Both the position numbers and the translations under genes were made by a program. From the NCBI GenBank assembly GCA_016704655.1, contig JADIZR010000010.1, forward strand, positions 1 to 64,000: 64,000 nucleotides of DNA, written 5' to 3'. The first letter of the stretch is position 1, and each line of letters begins with the position of its first letter. This DNA is from Pseudomonadota bacterium. Lineage in GTDB: Bacteria > Pseudomonadota > Gammaproteobacteria > Steroidobacterales > Steroidobacteraceae. Positions 11,671 through 20,472 of this stretch are shown here, piece after piece. The notes under the pieces are model-generated. The model searched no databases and had not been told where the DNA came from. It worked only from the letters and a program-made list of their open reading frames with translations.

Positions 11671-12476
11671 GGAGTCATCTCGCCCTGGAGTTTCCGCGCC
11701 ATGATGCGTTCGTAGAGCGAGGGCGCCAACCGGCTTACCCACCATGCAGCGCGCGCCGTGCGACCAATCAACAGCAGGCGGCTGCTGCGCTCGGCGCCGC
11801 GAAACACGCGGTCTGCGACGTCGTCGGGCTGCAGCCGTCGTCCGACGACGACCTGTGCATGCGTCGCTGCACCGCCTCCCGGGCCGAGTGCATTTTTCTC
11901 GATGCCGGTCGCAATGAACGAGGGGCACACCATCATCACGTCGATGCCGTCGGGTGCGAGTTCCGTGCGCAGGCTCTCGAAGAATCCGTGCAGCGCGTGC
12001 TTGCTCGCCGCATACCCCGTGCGTGCAATCAGCGGCGTGTAACCGGCGACGCTGGAGATCGCGACGATCAGGCCGCGTGCTTGTTGCAGCGCGGGCAGGG
12101 CGGGGCGCGTGAGGTTGATCGCGCCAAACAGGTTCACTTCGACGACGCGACGCAGGACCGCTGTCTCCGTCGCTGCAAAGGCGCTGCGGTGCGAAATGCC
12201 GGCATTGTTGACGAGCACGTCGATGCGGCCAAAGCGCGCTATCGTCGCCTCGATGGCGCCTTGGCAGGCGCTGGCGTCGGTGACGTCGCAGGAACAGGCG
12301 AGCGCATCGAACCCGGCTTGCGCCAGCTCATCTGCGACCGCTGCGACCGCGCCGGTGTCGCGATCCAGCGCGACGATGCGTGCGCCGCCGCGAGCGAAAC
12401 GAAATGCAAGCGCACGGCCGAGCCCGCTGCCCGCGCCGCTCACAACTACGGTTGCGCCGTCGAACGACCGGTGCAT
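11667..12476 (-). CDS. Short-chain dehydrogenase/reductase
   Basis: NAD(P)-dependent oxidoreductase with a Rossmann fold. It has the cofactor motif GAGSGLGRA near the N-terminus, the NNAG motif (VLVNNAG), the catalytic Ser in ISSVAGY and the YxxxK pair in YAASKHALHGF. The 269-residue length is slightly long, with a basic hydrophobic C-terminus that may associate with membrane. ATG 12476 overlaps the epimerase stop by one base (TGATG), which decides the start. The open frame extends to 12698, but that part is antisense-like. Substrate unknown; the operon suggests it acts in the same pathway as the epimerase and TPP enzyme. Confidence 0.9.
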   Translation of the reverse strand: MHRSFDGATVVVSGAGSGLGRALAFRFARGGARIVALDRDTGAVAAVADELAQAGFDALACSCDVTDASACQGAIEATIARFGRIDVLVNNAGISHRSAFAATETAVLRRVVEVNLFGAINLTRPALPALQQARGLIVAISSVAGYTPLIARTGYAASKHALHGFFESLRTELAPDGIDVMMVCPSFIATGIEKNALGPGGGAATHAQVVVGRRLQPDDVADRVFRGAERSSRLLLIGRTARAAWWVSRLAPSLYERIMARKLQGEMTP

Positions 12477-13456
12477 CAGGCTTGCCCTGCGCCGAGTCCG
12501 TGCGTGCGGCAGTAGAAGTCGAAGACTTCCCTCGACGTCTTGCGCGGCGTGTAGCCAAGTTCCTGCTTGAGCCGGCGGTTGTCGAGCACGGGGCGGTAAC
12601 GCAGGAAGTCGACCTGTTCGGGGCCGTAGCGGGTGAGTCCAAGCGGATGCAGCGTCGCAAGCACCGCGCGCAGCAGGGACGGCGGCAAGGTCAGGCACTT
12701 CTTGCCGAGGCGGCCGGCGATCTCCTGGATGCTGAGCGCCCCGTCGCCCGCGACGTTGTAGATGCCGGCCGCATCGGTGCGGAGGGCATGTTCGATCGCG
12801 CCGACCACGTCCTGGTCCCAGATGAAGACGAACGGGCTGCGTGCGCCGCGCAGCGCGATGATTCGAGGCTTGTCGAACATTGCCGTAATCTGGTTGCGCG
12901 TGGTCTCGCCCAGAATCGTGCCGACGCGGAAGACGACCTGGCGGAGTTCCGGATGCTCGCGCCGATACACGGCCAGCATCTCTTCCACCAGCCGCTTGTG
13001 GTGCGAATACGCAAAGGCTTCGTTGCCGCGGACTGGATCGTCCTCACAGAGCCACTCGGGGTTGTCCGCGTGGTAGCCGTAGGCTGCACCGCTCGAGGTC
13101 ACGATGACCTGTCGGACGCCGGCGGCCACGCACGCCTCGAGCACGTTCTGTGTTCCTAGCACGTCCACGGCGTACTCGAGCTCGCGGTTGGACCTGGCGC
13201 CAGGCGTGACGATGGCCGCCAGGTGCACGACGGACTCGATAGAACGGGCGCTGAGCAGCGGCGCGAGGCCCGGCGATCGCACATCGTGAATGACGTACTC
13301 CACGCCCGGCAGCCGCGAATGCGCCGGCGTTTCACGCACGTCGCTTGCGACGAGGGCGTCCAGCTCACCGGAATGCAGGCGCGGCGCGAGCGCCTCGAGC
13401 AGCGTGCTGCCGAGATAGCCCGCACCGCCGGTGACGAAAATTCGCTGGCCGCTCAT
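12476..13456 (-). CDS. NAD-dependent epimerase/dehydratase
   Basis: Extended SDR with the NAD motif VTGGAGYLG at the N-terminus, catalytic Ser/Thr in VTSSGAAYG and the Tyr-Lys pair in YSHHKRLVEE. Length is 326 aa. Relatives act on nucleotide sugars or other polar substrates; the substrate cannot be read here. ATG 13456 overlaps the stop of the BASS transporter gene as ATGA, and its own stop overlaps the SDR start, so all three are translationally coupled. The C-terminal end (RYRPVLDNRRLKQELGYTPR) is typical of sugar epimerases. Confidence 0.88.
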   Translation of the reverse strand: MSGQRIFVTGGAGYLGSTLLEALAPRLHSGELDALVASDVRETPAHSRLPGVEYVIHDVRSPGLAPLLSARSIESVVHLAAIVTPGARSNRELEYAVDVLGTQNVLEACVAAGVRQVIVTSSGAAYGYHADNPEWLCEDDPVRGNEAFAYSHHKRLVEEMLAVYRREHPELRQVVFRVGTILGETTRNQITAMFDKPRIIALRGARSPFVFIWDQDVVGAIEHALRTDAAGIYNVAGDGALSIQEIAGRLGKKCLTLPPSLLRAVLATLHPLGLTRYGPEQVDFLRYRPVLDNRRLKQELGYTPRKTSREVFDFYCRTHGLGAGQA

Positions 13457-14376
13457 GCGGCGGCCCCGGCAGGCAGCGGCGTCGGCGGGTGCCTGCGCCA
13501 CCAGGCGGCGAGTGACGTACCCACGACGATGTGCCAGATGCCCCACCACGCCGCCACGATCGCCATGCCGCCCAGCCCGCCGAAGAAGTTGAACACCAGC
13601 ACCAGGCCGAACCCGGAGTTCTGGATGCCGACTTCGAGTGCGACTGCACGTCGGTCGGCCTCGGGCAGGCGCGCCGCTTTGGCCGTCAGGTAACCCGTGA
13701 GCAGTGCGAAGGCGTTCAGCAGGAACACGAACAGCACGACGCGTTCGACGTACTTGAGGAAGAAATCCCAGTTCATGGCCAATGCGCCAACGACGAATGA
13801 CGCAAAGAACACTAGCGACAGGGCGCGCAACGGCCGACGGATGCGTTGCGCGAGCGCTGGCCACTGCTGTGCCGTGTACATGCCGAGCGCGGTCGGGATC
13901 GCGAGCAGCACGACGATCGTGCCGAAGACCTCCCACGGGCTCAGTGTCACGGCGTGCAGGATCGGGCGCGTGTGGGGGTTGAATTCGCCCCAGAACGAGA
14001 GATTGAACGGCGTGAACACGATCGACCCGAGCATCGAGAACGCGGCGATCGTGACGGACAGTGCCGTGTTGCCGTGACCGTAGTTGACGAGGAAGTTCGA
14101 GATGTTGCCGCTCGGGCACGACGCCACGAGGATCATGCCGAGCGCGATGCTCGGCGCAGGCTTCAGGACCATCGTCAGCGCGAATGCGACCGCCGGCAGC
14201 AGCACCGAGTGCGCGAACAGGCCGATCAACGTCCCGCGCGGCGACGTGAGGATGCCCTTGAAGTCCGCCACGCGCATGTCGAGCGCGACGCCGAACAGGA
14301 CGAACGCGAGGATGACGTCGAGCGCGATCAGCGATTCCGGCGTGAAGTTCAGCCGGACCGCATCGAGTTCGTTCAT
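13453..14376 (-). CDS. Bile acid:sodium symporter (BASS) family transporter
   Basis: Inner-membrane sodium-coupled carrier of organic anions, such as 2-oxoacids, pantoate or steroid acids in known relatives. About nine to ten hydrophobic helices are visible. The family core motifs include CPSGNISNFLVNYGHGNTAL and EVGIQNSGFGLVLVF, the two crossing helices that bind sodium. Length is 307 aa. ATG 14376 overlaps the TPP enzyme stop as ATGA. Coupling to a thiamine-dependent enzyme suggests import or export of a carboxylate that this operon makes or uses. Confidence 0.88.
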   Translation of the reverse strand: MNELDAVRLNFTPESLIALDVILAFVLFGVALDMRVADFKGILTSPRGTLIGLFAHSVLLPAVAFALTMVLKPAPSIALGMILVASCPSGNISNFLVNYGHGNTALSVTIAAFSMLGSIVFTPFNLSFWGEFNPHTRPILHAVTLSPWEVFGTIVVLLAIPTALGMYTAQQWPALAQRIRRPLRALSLVFFASFVVGALAMNWDFFLKYVERVVLFVFLLNAFALLTGYLTAKAARLPEADRRAVALEVGIQNSGFGLVLVFNFFGGLGGMAIVAAWWGIWHIVVGTSLAAWWRRHPPTPLPAGAAA

Positions 14377-16128
14377 TTGCCCTTGGGCTCGAGGTGCATG
14401 TCCTTGAAGTACATGAGCCCCGGCGCCCACATGTGCTTGACCGGGTCGACGTCGACGTGGATGACCGCCGGGCCACCCGTCGCCAGTGCGCGTTCGAGCG
14501 CAGGGCGCAATTCGCGCGGGTCGGCCACGCGTTCGCCGTGGGCCCCCATCGACTCGGCCAGCTTGTCGAAACGGATCTCGCCGAGATCGGCCTTGATAGT
14601 CTCGTCGGGTCCGAGCGACTTTTTGATCAGCGTCTTGATCGGCTTGAGCGCGAACTGCTGGTTCATCTTCACCATGCCCCACTGCTTGTCGCAGAGCACG
14701 AGGTAGATCACCTGCAGGCCGTTGCGCACCGCGGTCTCGATCTCCTGCGGATGGAAACCCATCGCGCCGTCACCGATGATGCAGCAGACTGGCTTGCCAG
14801 GCCGCGCGACGGCCGCACCTGTGGCCTGTGCAACGCCCGCGCCGAGCATGCCGAACTTGAACGTCGAGAGCAGCGTGTTCGGTACGCGCATCTCGTGGAA
14901 GAACATCGCCCACACGGCGGTGTTGCCACCGTCGGCGACGAGCGTGGTGCCTTCCGGAAACACCTGCTGGCAGACGTGCGCGACGTGTGCCGGGTTCATG
15001 GGAACGGCCATGTCCTGCAATTTTTCGTCGAGTTTCGCGCGCTCGCTGCGGATGGTCTCGTGATACTTCGCGACCTGGCGCCGGCGTGAGTCCAGGTTCA
15101 TGCGGGCCTTGCGGCTCTCGAGTTCGGTGGCCAGCGCGGCCATGAACAGCTTGGCGTCTGCGAGCACGGCGAGCGCCGCAGGCTTGTTGGCGCCGAGGAT
15201 GTGGCCGTCGATGTCGACTTGGATCATCTTCTGCTCGGAAGGATGCCGCCAGTACGGCGCTTTGCCCCACCAGTCCGTCTCGCTGAGTCGCGAACCCACG
15301 ACCAGCACGAGGTCGGCGTCGTTGCGTACCTGGTGGTTGAGCTTGATGAGCGCCATCGGGATGGCGAGCGCATTCGTCTCGGGCAGCACGCCGCGGCCGG
15401 CCCAGCTGGTCGTCACGGGCGCATGCAGTGCTTCGGCGACGCGACGCAACTCGTCGTAGGCCGCCGCATGGATCACGCCGCTGCCGGCGTGGATGATTGG
15501 CAAGATCAGCGGCCGCAAGCATGTCGGCGGCCTGCGCGACCTGGTCCGGCGCAGGCACGATCGCGTGTGTGTTGCGGAACTGTTGCGGCTGCCAGATGGC
15601 GACCTCCGCCTTCACCTTGCCGTTCATGATCGTTTCCGGCACGTCGAGGTGGACGACGCCCGGTCGTCCGTCCCAGCAGTTGCGAATCGCGGTGCGGCCG
15701 AGTTCGGCAACGCGATCAAACGACACAACCGCGTTGCTCCACTTCGCGAAGTGCTTGATCGCACCGACCTGGTCGAACGCCTGGTAGGCGCCGCCGCGGT
15801 CCGGATAGACGATCTGCGGGCGGCGGCAACTCGTGATCGCGAGCACGCGATTGCCTTCCGCATTTTCGACGACCAGGCCGGGCAGCAGGTTTGCCACGCC
15901 GGGTCCGTTGCTCGCCATGCAGACGCCGAGCGTGCCCGTGAGCCGCGCGTACGCGCCGGCCATGTGCGCGGCGCAGGACTCATGCCGCGGCGTAATGATC
16001 TCGATACCGAGCTTGTGCAGGTTCGAGTAGAAGCCGAAGTACGTGCCGTCGATGATGCCGAATACTTTTTCGACGCCCTCTGCCTGCAGCATGCGCGCAA
16101 GCACTGCTCCGCCGCTGGTTTCGCTCAT
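14373..16128 (-). pseudogene. Thiamine-diphosphate-dependent enzyme, acetolactate synthase-like, with frameshift
   Basis: N-terminal pyrimidine-binding domain in one frame (16128 to about 15520) with the catalytic Glu region ITPRHESCAAHMAGAYAR and the family motif SNGPGVANLLPG. The central and C-terminal domains continue in another frame (about 15518 to 14373) with the TPP motif GDGAMGFHPQEIETAVRNG. The total of 1756 nt is one more than a multiple of three. The break is at GCTTGC (AA at 15517-15518 on the + strand); relatives seem to have a few more residues here, so a slightly larger loss is also possible. Related families include acetolactate synthase, benzaldehyde lyase and 2-hydroxyacyl-CoA lyase; I cannot choose. 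It is the first gene of a five-gene coupled operon. Confidence 0.8.
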
Positions 16129-16174
16129 GGCTGTGTCCCCGTCCCCGCGTCCGCCGGTGGTTCGTGGCGGACAT

Positions 16175-16197
16175 GTATAGTTGGCTCGTCACTATAC
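16175..16197. promoter_or_regulatory. Operator-like inverted repeat between divergent units
   Basis: GTATAGT (16175-16181) and ACTATAC (16191-16197) form perfect 7-bp arms around a 9-nt spacer. It lies in the 147-nt region between the TPP operon (start 16128) and the permease (start 16276), 47 nt upstream of the TPP enzyme start. This fits a dimeric repressor site. TATAGT could also serve as a -10 element. Confidence 0.45.
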
Positions 16198-16275
16198 CGC
16201 GCCTTGTTTGAGCCGTAGGGCCGCGCGCCCGCAGTCCCTAGAGTCGCTGTGGTTTTCCACGATGAAACAAGTCCG

Positions 16276-17003
16276 ATGGAAGCGTACGCAACCTGGCTGC
16301 CGGTGATCGCAGCGCTCGTCGCAGCCGGCGCCGCGGGCGGGCTGATCGCGGGACTGCTCGGCGTCGGCGGGGGCATCGTGCTGGTGCCGGCGCTCGACCT
16401 GGCCCTCGGCACAGCCGCAATGCCGTCGACTTCGCGGTCGTGAAACGCTGGGCGATACCGATCGTCGTCGGTGCGCTCGCGGGCTCGCTCGCCGCGGCAC
16501 ATGTGCAGGGCAACGTGCTCGCCGCGGTCTTCGGTACGGTGGCGTTGTTGTCCGCGGTAAAGATGTTGCTGCCGCTCGATCGCGTGGTGCTGCGCCCGTC
16601 GCTGCCTGGCGGCGTCCCTGGAGCGCTGATTCCAGCATTCATCGGTGCGATCTCCGCGATGATGGGGATCGGCGGCGGCACGTTGAGCGTGCCCACCATG
16701 ACGCTGTGTGGCGAGCCGGTACACAAGGCGGTTGGCACCGCGGCACTGCTGGGGCTGTGGATCGCCTTGCCTGCGACACTCGGGTATCTGCTGGCTCGTC
16801 CCGCCGAGGCAGCCGCGCTACCGCCATTGACGATCGGTTACGTCAGCCTGGTCGGCTTCGGGTTGGTGGCGCCTATCTCGTGGTTGGTCGCGCCGCTCGG
16901 CGCAAGGCTCGCGCACTCGCTCGATCGGCGGAAGCTGTCCGCGGCATTCGGAGCGTTCCTGCTGATCGTTGCGACGCGGATGCTGTATCGCGTTCTGTCG
17001 TGA
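16276..17003 (+). pseudogene. TauE/SafE (TSUP) sulfite/sulfonate exporter family permease, internal deletion
   Basis: Membrane permease family moving sulfur-containing or organic anions. The first helix and motif LIAGLLGVGGGIVLVPAL are intact from ATG 16276, but the frame ends at 16443 after ALGTAA. The protein resumes in a different frame at about 16420 with RNAVDFAVVKRWAIPIV and continues to 17003 with the second motif SAMMGIGGGTLSVP. Compared with family members I remember, about 30 residues between the halves are missing, so this is a deletion of roughly 100 nt and not a lone base slip. It may be a true pseudogene or an assembly collapse. It converges with the GST gene. Confidence 0.7.
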
Positions 17004-17711
17004 CGGGGAGGTTTGCGTGCCTGTCGGCTCGCAGGCAGGACTTGTCTGGCGGTTCGCTTCAGTCCCGGTCCGGCGCACCCAGGGAAAGTACTGCCGAAAC
17101 GGTCTAGCCTCGTCGACGGCTCGCGCGAATGCAGGCCAGGCGAGGAGACGCGACCGGTACGCCCGCAGCTGTGGAAAGACGGGTGCGATGGGGTGAACCC
17201 AATCGGCATAGAAGAGCGACGGCGCCGCCGCGCAATCGGCCAGGCTCAAAGTCTCGCCCGCGGCCCATGTTCGGCCCTCGAGCCTTTGCTCCAACCAGCG
17301 ATAGGCCAGATCAAGTACCCGCCTTGCTTCGGCCATCGCTTCATCCCTGCGAGCGCCGTCTTTCCTGATGGCCTCGAAGACGGGCTTCTGCATCGCCGTC
17401 ATCACATCGTTGTCGAAGAACCGGTCGAGGAATCGAACCTCCAGCGCTTCGAGCGGGTCATCGGGCAGCCAGCGAACCCGGCCGCCATGCTTGAGCATCA
17501 GGTGCTCGATGATGATGGTCGACTCGGCGATTGTGTTCCCGGCGTCGACGAGGACCGGAAAACGCGCGAACGGCCAGCGTGCCTTCAGCTCCGCCATCGC
17601 CGACGGGTCTTCAAGCGTTCGGTACTCGAACGGCACGTCGTTCTCGTAAAGGGCGACGAGCACCTTCTGGCAATACGACGAGAAGGGATGGGCGTAGAGC
17701 GTCAGCGACAT
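16818..17711 (-). CDS. Glutathione S-transferase
   Basis: Conjugates glutathione to electrophiles, or acts as an isomerase or dehalogenase. The thioredoxin-like N-terminal domain starts MSLTLYAHPFSSYCQKV and has the glutathione-binding cis-Pro and ES pair in FPVLVDAG and IAESTIIIEHL. The helical C-terminal domain includes LSLADCAAAPSLFYADW. Normal GSTs would end near residue 205-215 (about position 17070). Here the frame continues for about 85 Arg/Gln-rich residues that are simply the antisense of the permease gene. The true stop may be lost or shifted near the end. Enzyme identity is secure, the 3' boundary is not. Confidence 0.82.
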   Translation of the reverse strand: MSLTLYAHPFSSYCQKVLVALYENDVPFEYRTLEDPSAMAELKARWPFARFPVLVDAGNTIAESTIIIEHLMLKHGGRVRWLPDDPLEALEVRFLDRFFDNDVMTAMQKPVFEAIRKDGARRDEAMAEARRVLDLAYRWLEQRLEGRTWAAGETLSLADCAAAPSLFYADWVHPIAPVFPQLRAYRSRLLAWPAFARAVDEARPFRQYFPWVRRTGTEANRQTSPACEPTGTQTSPSRQNAIQHPRRNDQQERSECRGQLPPIERVREPCAERRDQPRDRRHQPEADQADVTDRQWR

Positions 17712-17934
17712 GAATCACCTGAACGGGTAGCGCTGTGCGATCGGCCAGGGATGGTGGTTGGACAGACCCGCTTTGGCAAGCACGCGCGGGACGTGCCGCT
17801 GGCGCGCCGCCGACCGTTCACCGCACCGCATCATCGCCTCGACGCATGTTCCGTCGGCAGGCCATGACATCCCGCCGGCGTGAGGCTAGCATCGCCCGCT
17901 CCAGACACCGGCACGAGCCGACGGGGGGCGAACG

Positions 17935-18726
17935 ATGACAAACAACGTGCTTCGAATCCTGGTGCTCTGCGCGGCATTTGCATGGCCGATCGCGCAAGCG
18001 GCCGATCCGGTGGACGCAGCCGTTGCCAGTGGCAACGCAGTCGCCGCAGCCATTGCTAGCCCCGACCGCCCCAAGGCCGATCTCGAGCGTGACGCCGTCG
18101 CCAAGCCGACTGAAGTGCTGGCCTTCCTGGGTGTCGCGCCCGGCATGCGGGTGGCCGATATGTTCTCGGCCGGTGGCTACTACACCGAACTCCTCGCTCG
18201 TACGGTGGGCGTCAAAGGCCAGGTGATTGCGTACAACAACCCGCCGTACGCCAAGTTCGCGGAGAAGGGCATCGCCCAGCGCTATGCCGATGAACGGCTC
18301 GGCAACGTGCGGCAGATCACGGCCGAAGTGGGCGACCTGCAACTGGCGCCGTCGTCGATCGATGCCGCGCTGTTCGTGATGAGCTACCACGACGCGTACT
18401 GGCGTCCGGAGGATGGGTCCTGGAACCAGACCGATCCGGCCGAGATGCTGAAGCGCCTGCACGCGGCGCTCAAGCCGGGCGGCGTGGTGGTCGTGCAGGA
18501 TCACGTGGCGGAAGCGGGGGGTGACACCGCCAAGGTCGTGGATGAGCTGCACCGGATCGATCCGGCGGTTGTGCGTGCGGAATTCGAGCGGGCGGGGTTC
18601 GTATTCGACGGCGAGAGCAAGGTGCTGGCGCACCCTGCAGACGACCACACCAAGCTGGTGTTCGATGAGTCGATCCGTGGCAAGACGGACCAGTTCATCT
18701 ACCGCTTTCGCAAGCCGATCCCCTAA
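17935..18726 (+). CDS. Exported class I SAM-methyltransferase-like protein (COG4798 type)
   Basis: Residues 1-22 form a signal peptide ending AQAAD. The remainder resembles a class I methyltransferase, with a motif I position in PGMRVADMFSAGGYYTE, an acidic motif II region, and a post-motif PGGVVVVQDHVAE. A periplasmic location is odd for an S-adenosylmethionine enzyme, and the usual GxGxG loop is degenerate (SAGGY). The protein has 263 residues. A second exported member with the same layout is at 29655-30515. GGGGGG lies just before the ATG. I cannot say what it methylates, or whether it is a methyltransferase at all. Confidence 0.82.
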   Translation: MTNNVLRILVLCAAFAWPIAQAADPVDAAVASGNAVAAAIASPDRPKADLERDAVAKPTEVLAFLGVAPGMRVADMFSAGGYYTELLARTVGVKGQVIAYNNPPYAKFAEKGIAQRYADERLGNVRQITAEVGDLQLAPSSIDAALFVMSYHDAYWRPEDGSWNQTDPAEMLKRLHAALKPGGVVVVQDHVAEAGGDTAKVVDELHRIDPAVVRAEFERAGFVFDGESKVLAHPADDHTKLVFDESIRGKTDQFIYRFRKPIP

Positions 18727-18768
18727 GATGCCGGCGCGCGGCGGTGGCCGTGCGTCAGGCTGGATGCA

Positions 18769-19545
18769 ATGGAACGGACGGTATCCGCGGCGGACGACGG
18801 CGTGCTGCGACTGGCGATGTGGTCGGGGCCGCGCAACCTGTCGACGGCGTTCATGCGCTCGTGGGAAAACCGCGGCGACACGATCGTCATCGACGAGCCG
18901 TTCTACGCGCACTACCTGAAAGTCACGGGCCTGGATCATCCCGGCCGCGACGAAATCATTGCGCACCAGGAATCGGACTGGCGTCGCGTGGCCGACTTGC
19001 TGCTGGCTCCGGTACCGCCCAACGTCCGGGTCTTCTACCAGAAGCAGATGTCCCACCACCTGCTGCCGCACATGGGGCGCGAGTGGCTCGACTCGGTGAC
19101 GCATGCCTTCCTGATCCGCGACCCGTCGGCGATGCTCGCGTCGCTCGGCGAGAAGCTCTCGAACTTCGACCTGCTGGCCACCGGCTTGCCGCAGCAGGTT
19201 GAGATTTTCGAACACGTGCTCGAACGCACGGGCAAGGTGCCCGCCGTGCTCGACTCCGCCGACCTGCTCGAACGCCCCGAGCCGATGTTGCGCGCGCTGT
19301 GTGCAGCGCTCGGCGTACCGTTCACGGATCGCATGCTGTGGTGGCCGGCCGGGCGGCGTGAATCGGACGGTATCTGGGCCAGGCACTGGTACCACCGGGT
19401 CGAGCAATCGACCGGCTTCGAAGCGCCGCCACCGCCAGCGTCCGGGGTCGCCGCGATGACTCCGCTTCCCCCCGCCGTCGCCGGGATCGCGGCGCGGTGC
19501 CGTCCCTTGTACGAGAGGCTGCGCGCGCACCGTTTGCGCGCCTGA
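18769..19545 (+). CDS. Sulfotransferase-like P-loop protein
   Basis: The N-terminus has the PAPS-binding-like loop MWSGPRNLSTAFMRSWENRG and then DEPFYAHYL. A later segment, THAFLIRDPSAMLASL, matches the 3'-phosphate-binding RDP motif of sulfotransferases. Length is 258 aa; cytoplasmic. The gene ends 9 nt before a class IV aminotransferase gene. From memory, plant proteins annotated as branched-chain-aminotransferase-like carry a similar P-loop part joined to a class IV aminotransferase, which would support a shared function. Substrate unknown. Confidence 0.78.
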   Translation: MERTVSAADDGVLRLAMWSGPRNLSTAFMRSWENRGDTIVIDEPFYAHYLKVTGLDHPGRDEIIAHQESDWRRVADLLLAPVPPNVRVFYQKQMSHHLLPHMGREWLDSVTHAFLIRDPSAMLASLGEKLSNFDLLATGLPQQVEIFEHVLERTGKVPAVLDSADLLERPEPMLRALCAALGVPFTDRMLWWPAGRRESDGIWARHWYHRVEQSTGFEAPPPPASGVAAMTPLPPAVAGIAARCRPLYERLRAHRLRA

Positions 19546-19554
19546 GGTGATCCC

Positions 19555-20472
19555 TTGCTGCAGAAATTCGACGAACGCAATCGCAACCTGATCGTCAACG
19601 TCAGCGGTGAACTGGTGCATCGCGATCAGGCGCGCATCAGCCCGTTCGATTCGTCCGTGCAGGGCGGCGACGCGGTCTGGGAAGGGTTGCGGCTGTACAG
19701 CGGTCGCATCTTCCGGCTTGAGGAGCACCTCGATCGTCTGGTGAACTCGGCGAAGGCGCTCGCGTTCGCGCAGATCCCGACGCGCGAGGCCATCACGCAA
19801 GAGATTCGCCGCACGCTCGAAGCCAACGGGATGTTCGACGGCGTGCACATCCGCCTCACGCTCACGCGTGGCGTCAAGGTCACTTCAGGCATGGATCCTC
19901 GGCTCAATACACAGGGACCGACCCTTATCGTGCTCGCGGAGCACAAGGCGCCCGTGTATTCGAAGGGTGGCCTGAGCCTGGTGACCAGCAGCGTGCGGCG
20001 CTTTCCGCCGGACTGCCTCGACCCGAAGATCCACCACAACAACCTGATGCAGTCGATCCTCGCCAAGATCGAGGCGAACGTGGCGGGCGCCGACGATGCG
20101 CTGTTGCTCGATCAGCGCGGCTTCATCGCCGAGACGAATGCGACACACGTGTTCATCGTCGCGCGCGGCTTGCTGCGTACGCCGCGATTGGTCGCCTGCC
20201 CCGAGGGAATCACGCGCTCGACCGTGCTCGAACTCTGTCGCATGCACGCCGTTGCACACGAGGAAATCGACCTGACGCTTGCCCAGGCGTACTGCGCCGA
20301 CGAGATGTTCTGCACCGGCACGATGGGTGAGCTTGCGGCCGTCACGATGGTCGACGGCCGGCAGATCGGCGACGGCCAGCCCGGCCCGGTCACGCAACGC
20401 CTGTCGGCATTGTTTCGCGAGCTGACGGCGCGCGAAGGCACCGTCGTGGCCCAGGCCCCGACTCAGGCGTGA
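19555..20472 (+). CDS. Class IV (branched-chain / D-amino-acid type) PLP aminotransferase
   Basis: PLP enzyme of fold type IV. The start MLQKFDERNRNLIVNVSGELVHRD precedes the family motif SVQGGDAVWEGLR. The catalytic Lys lies in LDPKIHHNNLMQSILAK, and the cofactor-phosphate region includes GFIAETNATHVFIV and CPEGITRSTVLEL. Length is 305 aa. TTG at 19555 is chosen because GAGGTGA lies 4-5 nt before it and directly follows the sulfotransferase stop. Together the two genes look like one transcription unit. Branched-chain amino acids are the usual guess, but D-amino acids and aryl substrates are possible. It converges with fghA; the 3' ends overlap by 10 nt. Confidence 0.88.
   Translation: MLQKFDERNRNLIVNVSGELVHRDQARISPFDSSVQGGDAVWEGLRLYSGRIFRLEEHLDRLVNSAKALAFAQIPTREAITQEIRRTLEANGMFDGVHIRLTLTRGVKVTSGMDPRLNTQGPTLIVLAEHKAPVYSKGGLSLVTSSVRRFPPDCLDPKIHHNNLMQSILAKIEANVAGADDALLLDQRGFIAETNATHVFIVARGLLRTPRLVACPEGITRSTVLELCRMHAVAHEEIDLTLAQAYCADEMFCTGTMGELAAVTMVDGRQIGDGQPGPVTQRLSALFRELTAREGTVVAQAPTQA

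Noticed and set aside
13453..14376. Steroid or bile-acid uptake
   Set aside because: BASS family members carry many anions; no steroid catabolic genes are in the window.
17712..17934. Possible small gene between GST and the methyltransferase-like gene
   Set aside because: Open frames here have no ribosome site or recognisable sequence; treated as intergenic.
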